A stretch of DNA of 63,988 nucleotides from UMGS1322 sp900550765 (GTDB lineage: Bacteria > Bacillota > Clostridia > Christensenellales > QALW01), in the NCBI GenBank assembly GCA_958448705.1, contig CAUDEY010000010.1:1-63988 (forward strand), in the 5' to 3' direction. Every line of letters starts with the position of its first letter. Position 1 is the stretch's first letter. A program made the translations under genes and the position numbers. This document shows, in pieces, positions 8,173-15,619 of the stretch. A model generated the notes under the pieces. The model worked only from the letters and a program-made list of their open reading frames with translations, ran no database searches and was not told where the DNA came from.

Positions 8173-9329
8173 AGGTTACGGATATTAAAATATTTAATGT
8201 AGATTGCTTTCGCACCAACTGGGTGTTTGTAAAGGTGTATACCGATGAGGGAATTGACGGTGTGGGCGAAGCTACGCTGGAATATAAAGAAAAAGCTCTT
8301 GCCGGTGCGGTAGAGCATATTAAGGAATATTTGGTAGGGAAAAATCCTTTAACGATTGAAAAGCACTGGCATGATATCTACCGTGATGCTTATTGGCGCG
8401 GCGGTCCGGTGCTGATGTCCGCTCTTTCTGCAGTGGAAATGGCCCTTTGGGATATTTTGGGCAAAACCCTGGGCGTGCCGGTTTACCAACTGCTGGGGGG
8501 CAAGGTCAACGATAAAGTACGTATTTATGTAAACGGCTGGTTCGCCGGAGCAAAGGAGCCGGAGGAATTCGGCCAAAAGGCGGCCGAGGCGGTCAAGCGC
8601 GGGGTAACGGCCATGAAGTGGGATCCCTTTGGCAAAAGTTATATGAATATTTCTTCGGCCGATTTGGATAAAGCGCTGAAATGTGTGGCGGCCGTACGGG
8701 AAGCCGTTGGCGACGGCGTGGACCTTTTGATTGAAGGGCACGGACGGTTTAATATTCCCACGGGCATAAAAATCGCAAAGGAGCTGGCGCCCTTTAAGCC
8801 GATGTTCTTTGAAGAGCCCGTTCCGCCGGATAGCCTGGAGGCCTTAAAAGCCGTACATGACCAGTCGCCGGTAGCGATTTCTGCGGGAGAGCGGCTGTAT
8901 ACCCGATGGGACTACCGCCGATTCTTTGACAGCATGCCTGCGGATTATATTCAGCCGGATATTTCTCATGCCGGCGGTATTATGGAACTGAAAAAAATTG
9001 CCGCTGAGGCTGAGTGCCGCTATATTCCCTTTGCACCGCATAATCCCTCGGGCCCGGTTGCCAATGCGGCTACGCTTCAGCTGGCGGCTAACTGCCCCAA
9101 CTTCTGTATTTTGGAGATCATGTACAGTGATGTTGTCTGGCGCAAGGAGGTCACAAATGAGGCGCTGCACTATGAGGATGGCTATATGTTTATTTCGGAT
9201 AAACCCGGGCTGGGTATCGAAATCCATGAAGAAGAGTGCCTGAAGCACCCGTATCAGCCGCACACTCTGCGGCACTATACCGGCGCGCTTACCGATATTC
9301 GGCCGGCGAAGAGTGAGTTTTATTTTTAA
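8169..9329 (+). CDS. Enolase-superfamily dehydratase (galactonate dehydratase / MR-MLE type)
   Basis: At 386 residues, this is a full-length mandelate racemase / muconate lactonising enzyme relative. The capping domain is followed by a barrel that carries the expected metal ligands in order: IEGHGR, FFEEPVPP and ISAGERLY. A catalytic His lies in FAPHNPSGP, with EIMYSD at the end. The motif set is closest to D-galactonate and related sugar-acid dehydratases, which make 2-keto-3-deoxy acids. The ATG overlaps the upstream TGA, so it is translationally coupled to the lactonase. No KDG/KDGal kinase or aldolase is present in this operon. Confidence 0.8.
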   Translation: MKVTDIKIFNVDCFRTNWVFVKVYTDEGIDGVGEATLEYKEKALAGAVEHIKEYLVGKNPLTIEKHWHDIYRDAYWRGGPVLMSALSAVEMALWDILGKTLGVPVYQLLGGKVNDKVRIYVNGWFAGAKEPEEFGQKAAEAVKRGVTAMKWDPFGKSYMNISSADLDKALKCVAAVREAVGDGVDLLIEGHGRFNIPTGIKIAKELAPFKPMFFEEPVPPDSLEALKAVHDQSPVAISAGERLYTRWDYRRFFDSMPADYIQPDISHAGGIMELKKIAAEAECRYIPFAPHNPSGPVANAATLQLAANCPNFCILEIMYSDVVWRKEVTNEALHYEDGYMFISDKPGLGIEIHEEECLKHPYQPHTLRHYTGALTDIRPAKSEFYF

Positions 9330-9341
9330 AGGAGAACAAAA

Positions 9342-10112
9342 ATGACACGATCGGTTTTTGTAACAGGAGCTACGAACGGTACGGGCTATGCAATTGCCAG
9401 CCGCTTTGCAAAAGAGGGCTATGATGTTTTTGTAGGCTCCCGCAGTGAGGAAAATGCGGCGGAAGCGGCAAAGAATTTAGCCGTGGAATACGGTGTTTAT
9501 ACCAAAGGTTACGGAATGAAAGTTTTTGACGAGGCAGACGTTATCCGTATTTTTGAGGATATTCGGGCGCAGGGCTATTTGCTGGATTGTCTGGTGCTGA
9601 ATGCGGCCAATTTAGGGATTGCCCAGGATACGCTTTCGGTCGATATCGAAGATTTTATGCAGGTGATCCATACCAACATCGGCTGGAACTTTATGCTGGC
9701 ACGGCAGGCGGCGCTGCAGATGAAGGAAAAAGGCGGCGGTTCCATTGTGTTTATCAATTCCAATACGGCGTATCGGGCCATTCCCTCGCGGGCGGCCTAC
9801 AGCTGTTCCAAAGGCGGTGTGCTGAGCCTGAGCCGTGCGCTGGCGATTGATTTGGGTAAGTACAATATCCGCAGCAACTGCGTGCTGCCGGGTATGATTA
9901 AAACCGAGCGTTGGAAAACCAATTATAACGACTGCAAACATGCGCTTTCCAATTATACGCCGCTGCGGGATATTGCGGAGTTTGAGGATATTGCCAACGC
10001 AGCCTGGTATTTCGGCAGCAGTGAATCCCGTAATACCACCGGAGCCGAGCTTGTGGTAGACGGAGGAAATATGGCCCAGCTGACGCCGGAGCTTTATGAA
10101 CGAAAAGAATAA
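9342..10112 (+). CDS. Short-chain dehydrogenase/reductase
   Basis: The 256-residue classical SDR has the cofactor motif TGATNGTG at residues 8-15, the NAA stretch near residue 87, and the catalytic Ser140 with Tyr153-x3-Lys157. The C-terminus has the usual GAELVVDGG. AGGAG lies ahead of the ATG. As the last gene of the operon it could oxidise the free sugar to a lactone, or act on the keto-deoxy acid. Cofactor and substrate are not evident. A terminator at 10120-10152 follows. Confidence 0.85.
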   Translation: MTRSVFVTGATNGTGYAIASRFAKEGYDVFVGSRSEENAAEAAKNLAVEYGVYTKGYGMKVFDEADVIRIFEDIRAQGYLLDCLVLNAANLGIAQDTLSVDIEDFMQVIHTNIGWNFMLARQAALQMKEKGGGSIVFINSNTAYRAIPSRAAYSCSKGGVLSLSRALAIDLGKYNIRSNCVLPGMIKTERWKTNYNDCKHALSNYTPLRDIAEFEDIANAAWYFGSSESRNTTGAELVVDGGNMAQLTPELYERKE

Positions 10113-10119
10113 AAAAGAC

Positions 10120-10152
10120 AGCTGTCACGTCTTTGGACGGGGCAGTTTTTTT
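10120..10152 (+). terminator. Terminator of the sugar-acid operon
   Basis: AGCTGTC-A-CGTC pairs with GACG-G-GGCAGTT (one mismatch), then seven T's. Confidence 0.7.
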
Positions 10153-10238
10153 ATTCAAAAATTGCGGAAAAAATTTTGAGAAAGAAATATAGAGGAAAAG
10201 ATCGAAATATTTTTTTATTGAAAAACAATAAAAAAATA

Positions 10239-10267
10239 TTGACAAACATAAAACAATTGACTATGAT
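10239..10267 (+). promoter_or_regulatory. Promoter of the DUF2975 operon
   Basis: TTGACA (10239-10244) and TATGAT (10262-10267) are 17 bases apart. Confidence 0.85.
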
Positions 10268-10334
10268 ATAAAAAGAATATGAAATGAGCTTCTGAACATA
10301 AGGGTTAGGAAAACAAAAAGCGGAGGATTTTTCT

Positions 10335-10802
10335 ATGTTGAAAATTTCAAGTAAAGGATCCATTATACTTTCATTGGTTTTTTCGGTGGTATTCTTTGTT
10401 CTTCTTCTGGTGGGGGCGGTCATTATGCCGTCGGTACTGGAATATTTTTTAAACGGCTTGCAGGGAGCGGGAGTAAGTTCTCCGTTCTTCAACAGCACGT
10501 TTCTTCTTTTGATGGCTTATGGTGTTCTTGCCGTTGCTTTTTTAGCTGATACTCTGCTGTTTCTTTTACTTTTGCGGATACGTGCCGGCTTGGTTTTTAC
10601 TTCTCGCAGTGTATCGCTTATTCGCGGCGTATCCTGGTGCTGTTTTCTCTTAGGCGCTCTTTTTATTGTTTTGGCATATCCTTTCCCGGCTGCGCTGGTC
10701 GTGACCTTTGCTGCAGTTTTTTTAGGTCTCTGTCTTCGGGTGGTGAAAAATGTGATGGAAGAAGCTGTAGAGATAAAAACAGAAAACGATTTTACGGTAT
10801 GA
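10335..10802 (+). CDS. DUF2975-type four-helix membrane protein
   Basis: The 155-residue protein has four strongly hydrophobic segments (about residues 12-35, 55-80, 95-115 and 118-140) and a short charged tail. Length and topology match DUF2975 proteins such as B. subtilis YoaS. Like them it is directly followed by a small YozG-type XRE regulator. This pairing is common in Firmicutes but its function is unknown. A membrane-sensed change relayed to the regulator would be speculation. GGAGG lies before the ATG. Confidence 0.7.
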   Translation: MLKISSKGSIILSLVFSVVFFVLLLVGAVIMPSVLEYFLNGLQGAGVSSPFFNSTFLLLMAYGVLAVAFLADTLLFLLLLRIRAGLVFTSRSVSLIRGVSWCCFLLGALFIVLAYPFPAALVVTFAAVFLGLCLRVVKNVMEEAVEIKTENDFTV

Positions 10803-10824
10803 ACGGTGGGGGAACGGTAACAGC

Positions 10825-11031
10825 ATGATTGTAATCAATTTGGATGTAATGATGGCAAAACGTAAAATGTCCTTGAACGAGCTTTCCGAAAAAGTAGGAA
10901 TTACGCTGGCAAATCTTTCTATTTTGAAAAACAATAAGGCAAAAGCCATACGTTTTTCTACGCTTGATGCGATTTGCCGGGCGCTTGACTGCCGTGTGGA
11001 GGATATTTTGGAATATACAGATACCCAGTAA
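10825..11031 (+). CDS. YozG-like small XRE-family transcriptional regulator
   Basis: The 68-residue protein is nearly all helix-turn-helix. KMSLNELSEKVGITLANLSILKN is the recognition region and ALDCRVEDILEY the usual end. The start has an upstream GGAACGG, a weak ribosome binding site. It is co-transcribed with the DUF2975 gene before it and probably controls this operon, as is common for the pair. DNA target unknown. Confidence 0.85.
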   Translation: MIVINLDVMMAKRKMSLNELSEKVGITLANLSILKNNKAKAIRFSTLDAICRALDCRVEDILEYTDTQ

Positions 11032-11058
11032 TTATTGTATTTATTGGAGGAAATACTG

Positions 11059-12672
11059 ATGGAACAACAAACTGAAACAATGCAGAATAGGAATTACGAA
11101 AACAGAGAGATTCCGGCCCCGGGCGGTCCGGCGGCGCCGAAGGTAAGGCAGTTTACAACCCTGGAGAGCGTTTTTGCCTGGCTGTGTCTGCTTGCGGGGT
11201 ATGTATTTTGTCGAGTTGGTTCGGTAACGCGGCATCCTTTTGGGGGATTTCTATTTGTTCTTGTGCTCTTTGCTGTCTCTGCTGTTATTTTAAAATTAAA
11301 AGGGATTCGTTTTACCGTATTGCCTGTTCTTACTGCTGTTTCGGCAGTCATAGTATCAGCGGCTCTTTTTATATGTGGTAATTCAGCTATTCACTTCTGG
11401 GCCTATGTTTTTGCGTTGGTGATGTATATAGTTTTTGTATTTACATCTACCGGAAATACTGCTGAAAAAGGATTTTCGGATCTCTGGGCAGCTGATTTTT
11501 TTAAAGCAGCATTTATTATGCCGTTTTTTTCCTTTGCGCATATTTTTTCCGCTCTTTTTTCAGGAAGAGCAAAAAAAGGCGGCACATTCCTTTTAAAGCT
11601 GCTTCTGGGAATAGTTTTTACCATCATCCCTACTATAGCGGTGCTGGTCCTGCTTTCCTATGATGCCTCTTTCACCGCGCTGCTGAAAAATATTTTTAGT
11701 TTTACCTTGTGGGATATTCTTTCTCATATCGGCAGTATGTTTTTAGGCGTTCCGATCGCCATGTATCTTTTCGGACTGTTTATTTCGTGTTGTGATAAAA
11801 AATGCTCTGCTATCATGACGGCTGATCAGTGCCGCAGTGCGTCACGCAGTATAAAAATAGCGCCCGGCGTAACGGTGGCGGCGGCGGTACTTCCTTTGCT
11901 GGGCATTTATCTGCTCTTTTTTATATCTCAATGGCAGTATTATATGTCGGGTTTTTCAGGAGTTCTTCCCGAAAATTTCAATTATGCGGAATATGCAAGA
12001 GACGGGTTTTTCCAACTGTGTACAGTATCCGTTATCAATTTTGCTGTTATTGCATGTATCAGTCTTTTTATGAGCCGTGAAAGGAAAAAATCCGTTATTT
12101 TGCTGCGAACGCTTTCTGTAGTACTTGCCGTATTTACGCTGGTGCTGATTAGTACCGCTGCGGCAAAAATGATCATGTATATTAACTGTTACGGGCTTAC
12201 GCCCAAAAGGGTATATGCATCGTGGCTGATGGGGGTACTGGCGATTTTATTTATACTGATTATCGTAAAACAGTTTGTAACCAGGCTGAAGCTGCTCTCA
12301 GCGTCGCTTTGCGTATGCGTAATTTGCTTTGCCGGCCTTGCTTTATCCGGAACGGACGCTTTGATTGCAAAATATAATGTGGATCGCTATCTTGAGGAAA
12401 CCCTGGAAACTATAGATATCGCCGCCATGGAATCCCTGGGGGATTCTGCTGTACCGCATATGGTAAGGCTCGCAGAAGCGCTTGATGAAAAGAACGGAAC
12501 GGATATTTCAAAGTTTACGCCTGAAAAAAATACATACGACGCACTTTATTCTGATTTGGCCGTGCGGCTTTATAAAGCAGCAGGGAAACAGAAGGAGGAT
12601 ATGTTTTCTTTGACTCTGCCGCGTCTGAAGGCGGCTGCGGCGCTTGAAAAAGCAGGAATCACTGCCCGGTGA
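11059..12672 (+). CDS. DUF4153-type polytopic membrane protein
   Basis: The 537-residue protein has a short charged N-terminus and then about ten or more hydrophobic segments, including the FFKAAFIMPFFSFAHIFSAL stretch typical of DUF4153/DUF4173 proteins. A soluble tail of about 100 residues lies after the last membrane segment. The start at 11059 is preferred over an in-frame ATG at 11035 because GGAGG (11046-11050) lies 8 bases before it. It closes the DUF2975-YozG operon. Function unknown. DUF4153 genes often travel with such regulators. Confidence 0.7.
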   Translation: MEQQTETMQNRNYENREIPAPGGPAAPKVRQFTTLESVFAWLCLLAGYVFCRVGSVTRHPFGGFLFVLVLFAVSAVILKLKGIRFTVLPVLTAVSAVIVSAALFICGNSAIHFWAYVFALVMYIVFVFTSTGNTAEKGFSDLWAADFFKAAFIMPFFSFAHIFSALFSGRAKKGGTFLLKLLLGIVFTIIPTIAVLVLLSYDASFTALLKNIFSFTLWDILSHIGSMFLGVPIAMYLFGLFISCCDKKCSAIMTADQCRSASRSIKIAPGVTVAAAVLPLLGIYLLFFISQWQYYMSGFSGVLPENFNYAEYARDGFFQLCTVSVINFAVIACISLFMSRERKKSVILLRTLSVVLAVFTLVLISTAAAKMIMYINCYGLTPKRVYASWLMGVLAILFILIIVKQFVTRLKLLSASLCVCVICFAGLALSGTDALIAKYNVDRYLEETLETIDIAAMESLGDSAVPHMVRLAEALDEKNGTDISKFTPEKNTYDALYSDLAVRLYKAAGKQKEDMFSLTLPRLKAAAALEKAGITAR

Positions 12673-12824
12673 CAGCATGTGAAAATGCTTCTATTTTTCC
12701 CTGCCGAAAAACGAACGAAACGTTTTTAAGATATATGCAGAACTTTACTGCAAGCAAGCCTTCTTTTGCTGACAAAATGGAATATTCTCTCTTAATTTAA
12801 AAGAGCAAATTCTTCGGCCTGCTT

Positions 12825-12849
12825 AAGGGAGATCTATGATCTCCCTTTT
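12825..12849. terminator. Terminator between convergent genes
   Basis: A perfect ten-pair stem AAGGGAGATC / GATCTCCCTT with loop TAT, followed by TT on the plus strand. It serves the DUF4153 operon and possibly the minus-strand lipoprotein pseudogene. Confidence 0.7.
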
Positions 12850-12860
12850 ATGATAGTTGT

Positions 12861-13498
12861 TTATTTAAATTCTTTAGAACAAATGATAGTACCGTCTTTT
12901 GTTAGATATTCAACGATTATCGATTCTGCGGAGGGAATTTTTGTTTTTAATTGGTGGAATAAGATTTCGAAGGTAGAAGATTGTGCGTTTAAAGCGTCTT
13001 CTAATGAAGCGCCTATAGATTCTATATTGTCTGTACTTATTGCAATTGTATAGCTGTATACCAAGGAGTTGTTTCTTGAAAATACATGAATATCCATTCC
13101 CTGAGCAGCTATAGTTGTCTTTATTTGATCAATTTCATTTTGAATGCTTTCAATATATTGGTCTAACGTAATTGCTGTTTGTGTGGGGGCAGGTGTTATA
13201 GTAGCAGTGGGGATAGGTTTAGCAGTTGCTTTAGGGGGGACAGTAGGTTGCAGGGTAGGGACAGGGGGTGGTTTTGAGGTTGGGTTTGGGGAGATAGAAA
13301 TTGTAGGAATAGCTTGTGTTTCTGCAGCCGTAACGGTTGCCGTGAGCTCAAGCTCAGTGGGAGTAGGTTCAGCAGAAGCATCAGTGGTTCCCATAGGAGG
13401 AGAGCTCAAGATAAGTTCTGCATCTGCGTCGGTATTGCTGCAGGCAGAAAAAGAAAGGAACAGGCAAAACGCAGTAAAAATAACTATAGCTTTTTCAT
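12861..13498 (-). pseudogene. Frameshifted DUF4854-like lipoprotein gene
   Basis: The gene has a good promoter (13529-13557) and GGAG ahead of an ATG at 13498-13496. That ATG reads only MKKL then TAG. Shifting frame by one base restores a typical lipoprotein leader (KAIVIFTAFCLFLSFSAC) continuous with the rest of the protein: a Thr/Pro-rich linker and a ~90-residue domain starting LDQYIESIQNEIDQI and ending SIIVEYLTKDGTII. The intact paralogue at 13643-14095 has six A's after its ATG where this copy has five (13491-13495), so one A has been lost. No in-frame start rescues the leader. Only a TTG at 13409 could give a leaderless product. It is a pseudogene, a slippage- or phase-controlled gene, or an assembly error in a homopolymer. 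Confidence 0.8.
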
Positions 13499-13528
13499 TA
13501 TTTTTCTCCGATCGAATGATTTTGTTTT

Positions 13529-13557
13529 ATTATATAAAAAACGTAATTTTTCGTCAA
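13529..13557 (-). promoter_or_regulatory. Promoter of the frameshifted lipoprotein gene
   Basis: On the minus strand TTGACG (13552-13557) and a perfect TATAAT (13529-13534) are 17 bases apart. The promoter is intact although the reading frame is not. Confidence 0.8.
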
Positions 13558-13612
13558 GGAATTATTATTTTAATCAATCAGTTCTTAAAGAAAAGGAGAA
13601 AAACGATTGCTA

Positions 13613-13644
13613 TGAAAAAAGAAGAGTGCGATTGCACTCTTCTT
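13613..13644 (-). terminator. Terminator of the intact DUF4854-like gene
   Basis: AAGAAGAGTGC (13619-13629) pairs with GCACTCTTCTT (13634-13644), then six T's on the minus strand. The right arm of the stem overlaps the TAA stop codon at 13643-13645. Confidence 0.85.
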
Positions 13645-14095
13645 ATTTAAATTCTCTTGAATAAATTATAGTGCCATCAGCAGATAAATATTCAACGATG
13701 ATAGATTCTGCCGAGGGAATAGCGGCTTTTAATTCGGATAAAATGGAATCAAACATAGTAGCCTGTGTGTTTGTAGCTTCTTCAAGTGCGGTACGCATCG
13801 TTTCTGCATCGGCTGGATCCTCGGTATATTGATAACTGTAGACTAAAGAGTTGCCTCTCACTTCAACTTTCATGTTCATACCCTGTTCTGCCATTGCCGC
13901 TATCATTTCATCAAGCTCAGATTGTATACTGGCAATATAGGCTTCTAAAGTAAGTCCCGGTTCAGTAGCATCCGGCGTAGCAGGAACTTCTTCTGTTGGA
14001 GTGGGGGTTACCTCTGTAGTGCCTTCCGTATTGCCGCAAGCAGCAAAGGAAACACATAACAGAAGTACTAAGAAAATAGATATAGCTTTTTTCAT
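13643..14095 (-). CDS. Small lipoprotein, DUF4854-like
   Basis: The 150-residue protein has a lipoprotein leader with the modified Cys at residue 20 (FAAC), a Thr/Pro/Glu linker to about residue 50, and a globular C-terminal half beginning LEAYIASIQSELDEM and ending IIYSREFK. This C-terminal pattern is what I associate with DUF4854, a family without known function. Start 14095 is chosen because the leader begins there behind GGAGAAAG. The frame stays open 28 codons further upstream. It is probably anchored on the outer face of the membrane. A decayed paralogue follows it directly. Confidence 0.8.
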   Translation of the reverse strand: MKKAISIFLVLLLCVSFAACGNTEGTTEVTPTPTEEVPATPDATEPGLTLEAYIASIQSELDEMIAAMAEQGMNMKVEVRGNSLVYSYQYTEDPADAETMRTALEEATNTQATMFDSILSELKAAIPSAESIIVEYLSADGTIIYSREFK

Positions 14096-14129
14096 TATTC
14101 TTTCTCCTGTTCTATAAAATTTCTTTTCC

Positions 14130-14158
14130 ATTATAGTGAAATTGCGGCGCCACGTCAA
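14130..14158 (-). promoter_or_regulatory. Promoter of the DUF4854-like gene
   Basis: On the minus strand TTGACG (14153-14158) and TATAAT (14130-14135) are 17 bases apart, matching the promoter of the paralogue. Confidence 0.8.
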
Positions 14159-14201
14159 GTAATTTATTGTTTTATACAATATAAATTATTTTTTTCCGAT
14201 T

Positions 14202-14915
14202 TTAATGCAAAGAAAGCAAAAACTGCTGACCGTTTTCTATGATATCAGTCGCCTGCCGGCGAATCGATTCTTCGGCTGCGGAGACCGCAAAGCGGTGCTC
14301 CGTAAAAGGGAGCATCGGCAAATCGTTTTCACCGTCAAACAGTACTGCCGCTTGCTGAGGCAGCACCGAAAATTTTTGCATCAATTGCCGAAGCGCCTTT
14401 CCCTTATCGGCGTCTTTATGACAGAATTCAATAAAAGTGTCATCACAAAAGCAGCAGCGCAAATTGGCAGAAACGGCGGCTTTTTCAAGCTTTTCCGCGG
14501 AACAGCCGTTTTTGGCGATGATCAATTTAAAGATATCGCCGCTTACAAAAAAGGGAAGCGAAAGCTGTTCTGTTTTTACCGTGTGATTTTCTTCTCTTAA
14601 AGCAAGGATGGGCGTCATACCGGAATCAAATGCTTCGGCACAAAGCCGCTTGGCTATGAAAGTATCAACCGTACGCTTATACAATACGCAGTTTTTGTAC
14701 ATAATCTGCGCACCGTCATTACAGATAAAAATTACCTCGCCCGCTGCCGGAGCAAAAAGCCGCTTCAGCTGATTATAGGGCCGTCCGCTGGCGACAGCAA
14801 ACAAGGTTCCGCGGTTCGTTATACTATGCAGTTTTGTAAAAAACTCAGGCGAGAGCTCTTGTTCGGATGGGGTAACAAGCGTTCCGTCATAGTCGGAAAC
14901 AATCAGGCGGTACAT
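14202..14915 (-). CDS. Cof-type HAD-IIB hydrolase
   Basis: The 237-residue protein carries HAD motif I SDYDGTLV at the N-terminus (nucleophile Asp8, Asp10), motif II around VASGRPYNQL, and motif IV FDGENDLPML near the end, with a IIB cap between. Such phosphatases act on sugar phosphates or FMN and similar small substrates. It lies just after the BMC-locus terminator on the same strand and may receive read-through from it. I see no clear promoter of its own. The link to the microcompartment is only positional. Confidence 0.85.
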   Translation of the reverse strand: MYRLIVSDYDGTLVTPSEQELSPEFFTKLHSITNRGTLFAVASGRPYNQLKRLFAPAAGEVIFICNDGAQIMYKNCVLYKRTVDTFIAKRLCAEAFDSGMTPILALREENHTVKTEQLSLPFFVSGDIFKLIIAKNGCSAEKLEKAAVSANLRCCFCDDTFIEFCHKDADKGKALRQLMQKFSVLPQQAAVLFDGENDLPMLPFTEHRFAVSAAEESIRRQATDIIENGQQFLLSLH

Positions 14916-14926
14916 GATATCCTTTC

Positions 14927-14949
14927 AAAAAAAGACGGAAAACTCCGTC
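14927..14949 (-). terminator. Terminator at the end of the BMC operon
   Basis: GACGGA (14934-14939) pairs with TCCGTC (14944-14949). Seven T's follow on the minus strand, three bases past the pduL stop codon. Confidence 0.75.
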
Positions 14950-14951
14950 CT

Positions 14952-15605
14952 TTATTCTTTTACAATTTTTACAAATGATTTTCCGCTTAATCCCGCGGCA
15001 TTCGCATCATCCGTATCCAAGTGCATTTCCAGGCGGAAGTCCTTATGCACACGCACCTGTACGTCATAAAACCGGGTGCGCCGCTCGCCGACAGCGTCAA
15101 CGGTTACATAGTCGTTATCTTTCACGCCGAACCGGATGCCATCCTCCAAGCTCATATGGATATGGCGGTTGGCGATAATACAGCCCTCGGTTAAGGTCAC
15201 CACGCCTTTCGGACCGATAATTGTGATCGGCGCACTGCCGGAAATTTTTCCGCTTTCCCTTACCGGGGGTTTTACCTTTAAAGTAAAGGAATCGGTACGG
15301 GAAATTTCCACCTGCGATGCTTTCCGCATGGGGCCTAAAACACGTACATTTTCAATCGGCCGTAGGGATGGACCTACAATGGTCAGTGTTTCCTTACAAG
15401 CATACTGGCCGGGCTGGGAAAGATCCTTCATCGGTGTAAGCTCATAGCCGGCACCGAAAAGGATATCTACGTGTTCCCGGGTCAGATGAATATGACGGTT
15501 GGAAACGCCTACGGGAATGTCGCCGGCGGAATTGGGAACGGTTCCATTCTGTTCATTTAAAGCTTTGATAACAGCCTCGGTAATTGCTGCAATATTTACG
15601 TCCAT
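14952..15605 (-). CDS. pduL: PduL-type phosphate acyltransferase of the microcompartment
   Basis: The 217-residue enzyme has two PTAC half-domains with the zinc-binding RHIHLT (His38, His40) and RHIHMS motifs and a further His in EMHLDTDDANA. PduL converts acyl-CoA and phosphate to acyl-phosphate and frees CoA. The first ~20 residues (VNIAAITEAVIKALNEQ) form an amphipathic helix of the encapsulation-peptide kind, absent from non-compartment forms, and are followed by a flexible linker. It is the last BMC gene before the terminator and directly follows the aldehyde dehydrogenase that would supply acyl-CoA. With a lactaldehyde substrate the product would be lactyl-phosphate. Confidence 0.93.
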   Translation of the reverse strand: MDVNIAAITEAVIKALNEQNGTVPNSAGDIPVGVSNRHIHLTREHVDILFGAGYELTPMKDLSQPGQYACKETLTIVGPSLRPIENVRVLGPMRKASQVEISRTDSFTLKVKPPVRESGKISGSAPITIIGPKGVVTLTEGCIIANRHIHMSLEDGIRFGVKDNDYVTVDAVGERRTRFYDVQVRVHKDFRLEMHLDTDDANAAGLSGKSFVKIVKE

Positions 15606-15619
15606 TTTTGCAAGCTCCT

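Noticed and set aside
12673..12700. AGCAT / ATGCT hairpin after the DUF4153 gene as terminator
   Set aside because: Only five pairs and a poor T run. The perfect ten-pair hairpin at 12825-12849 is the better candidate.
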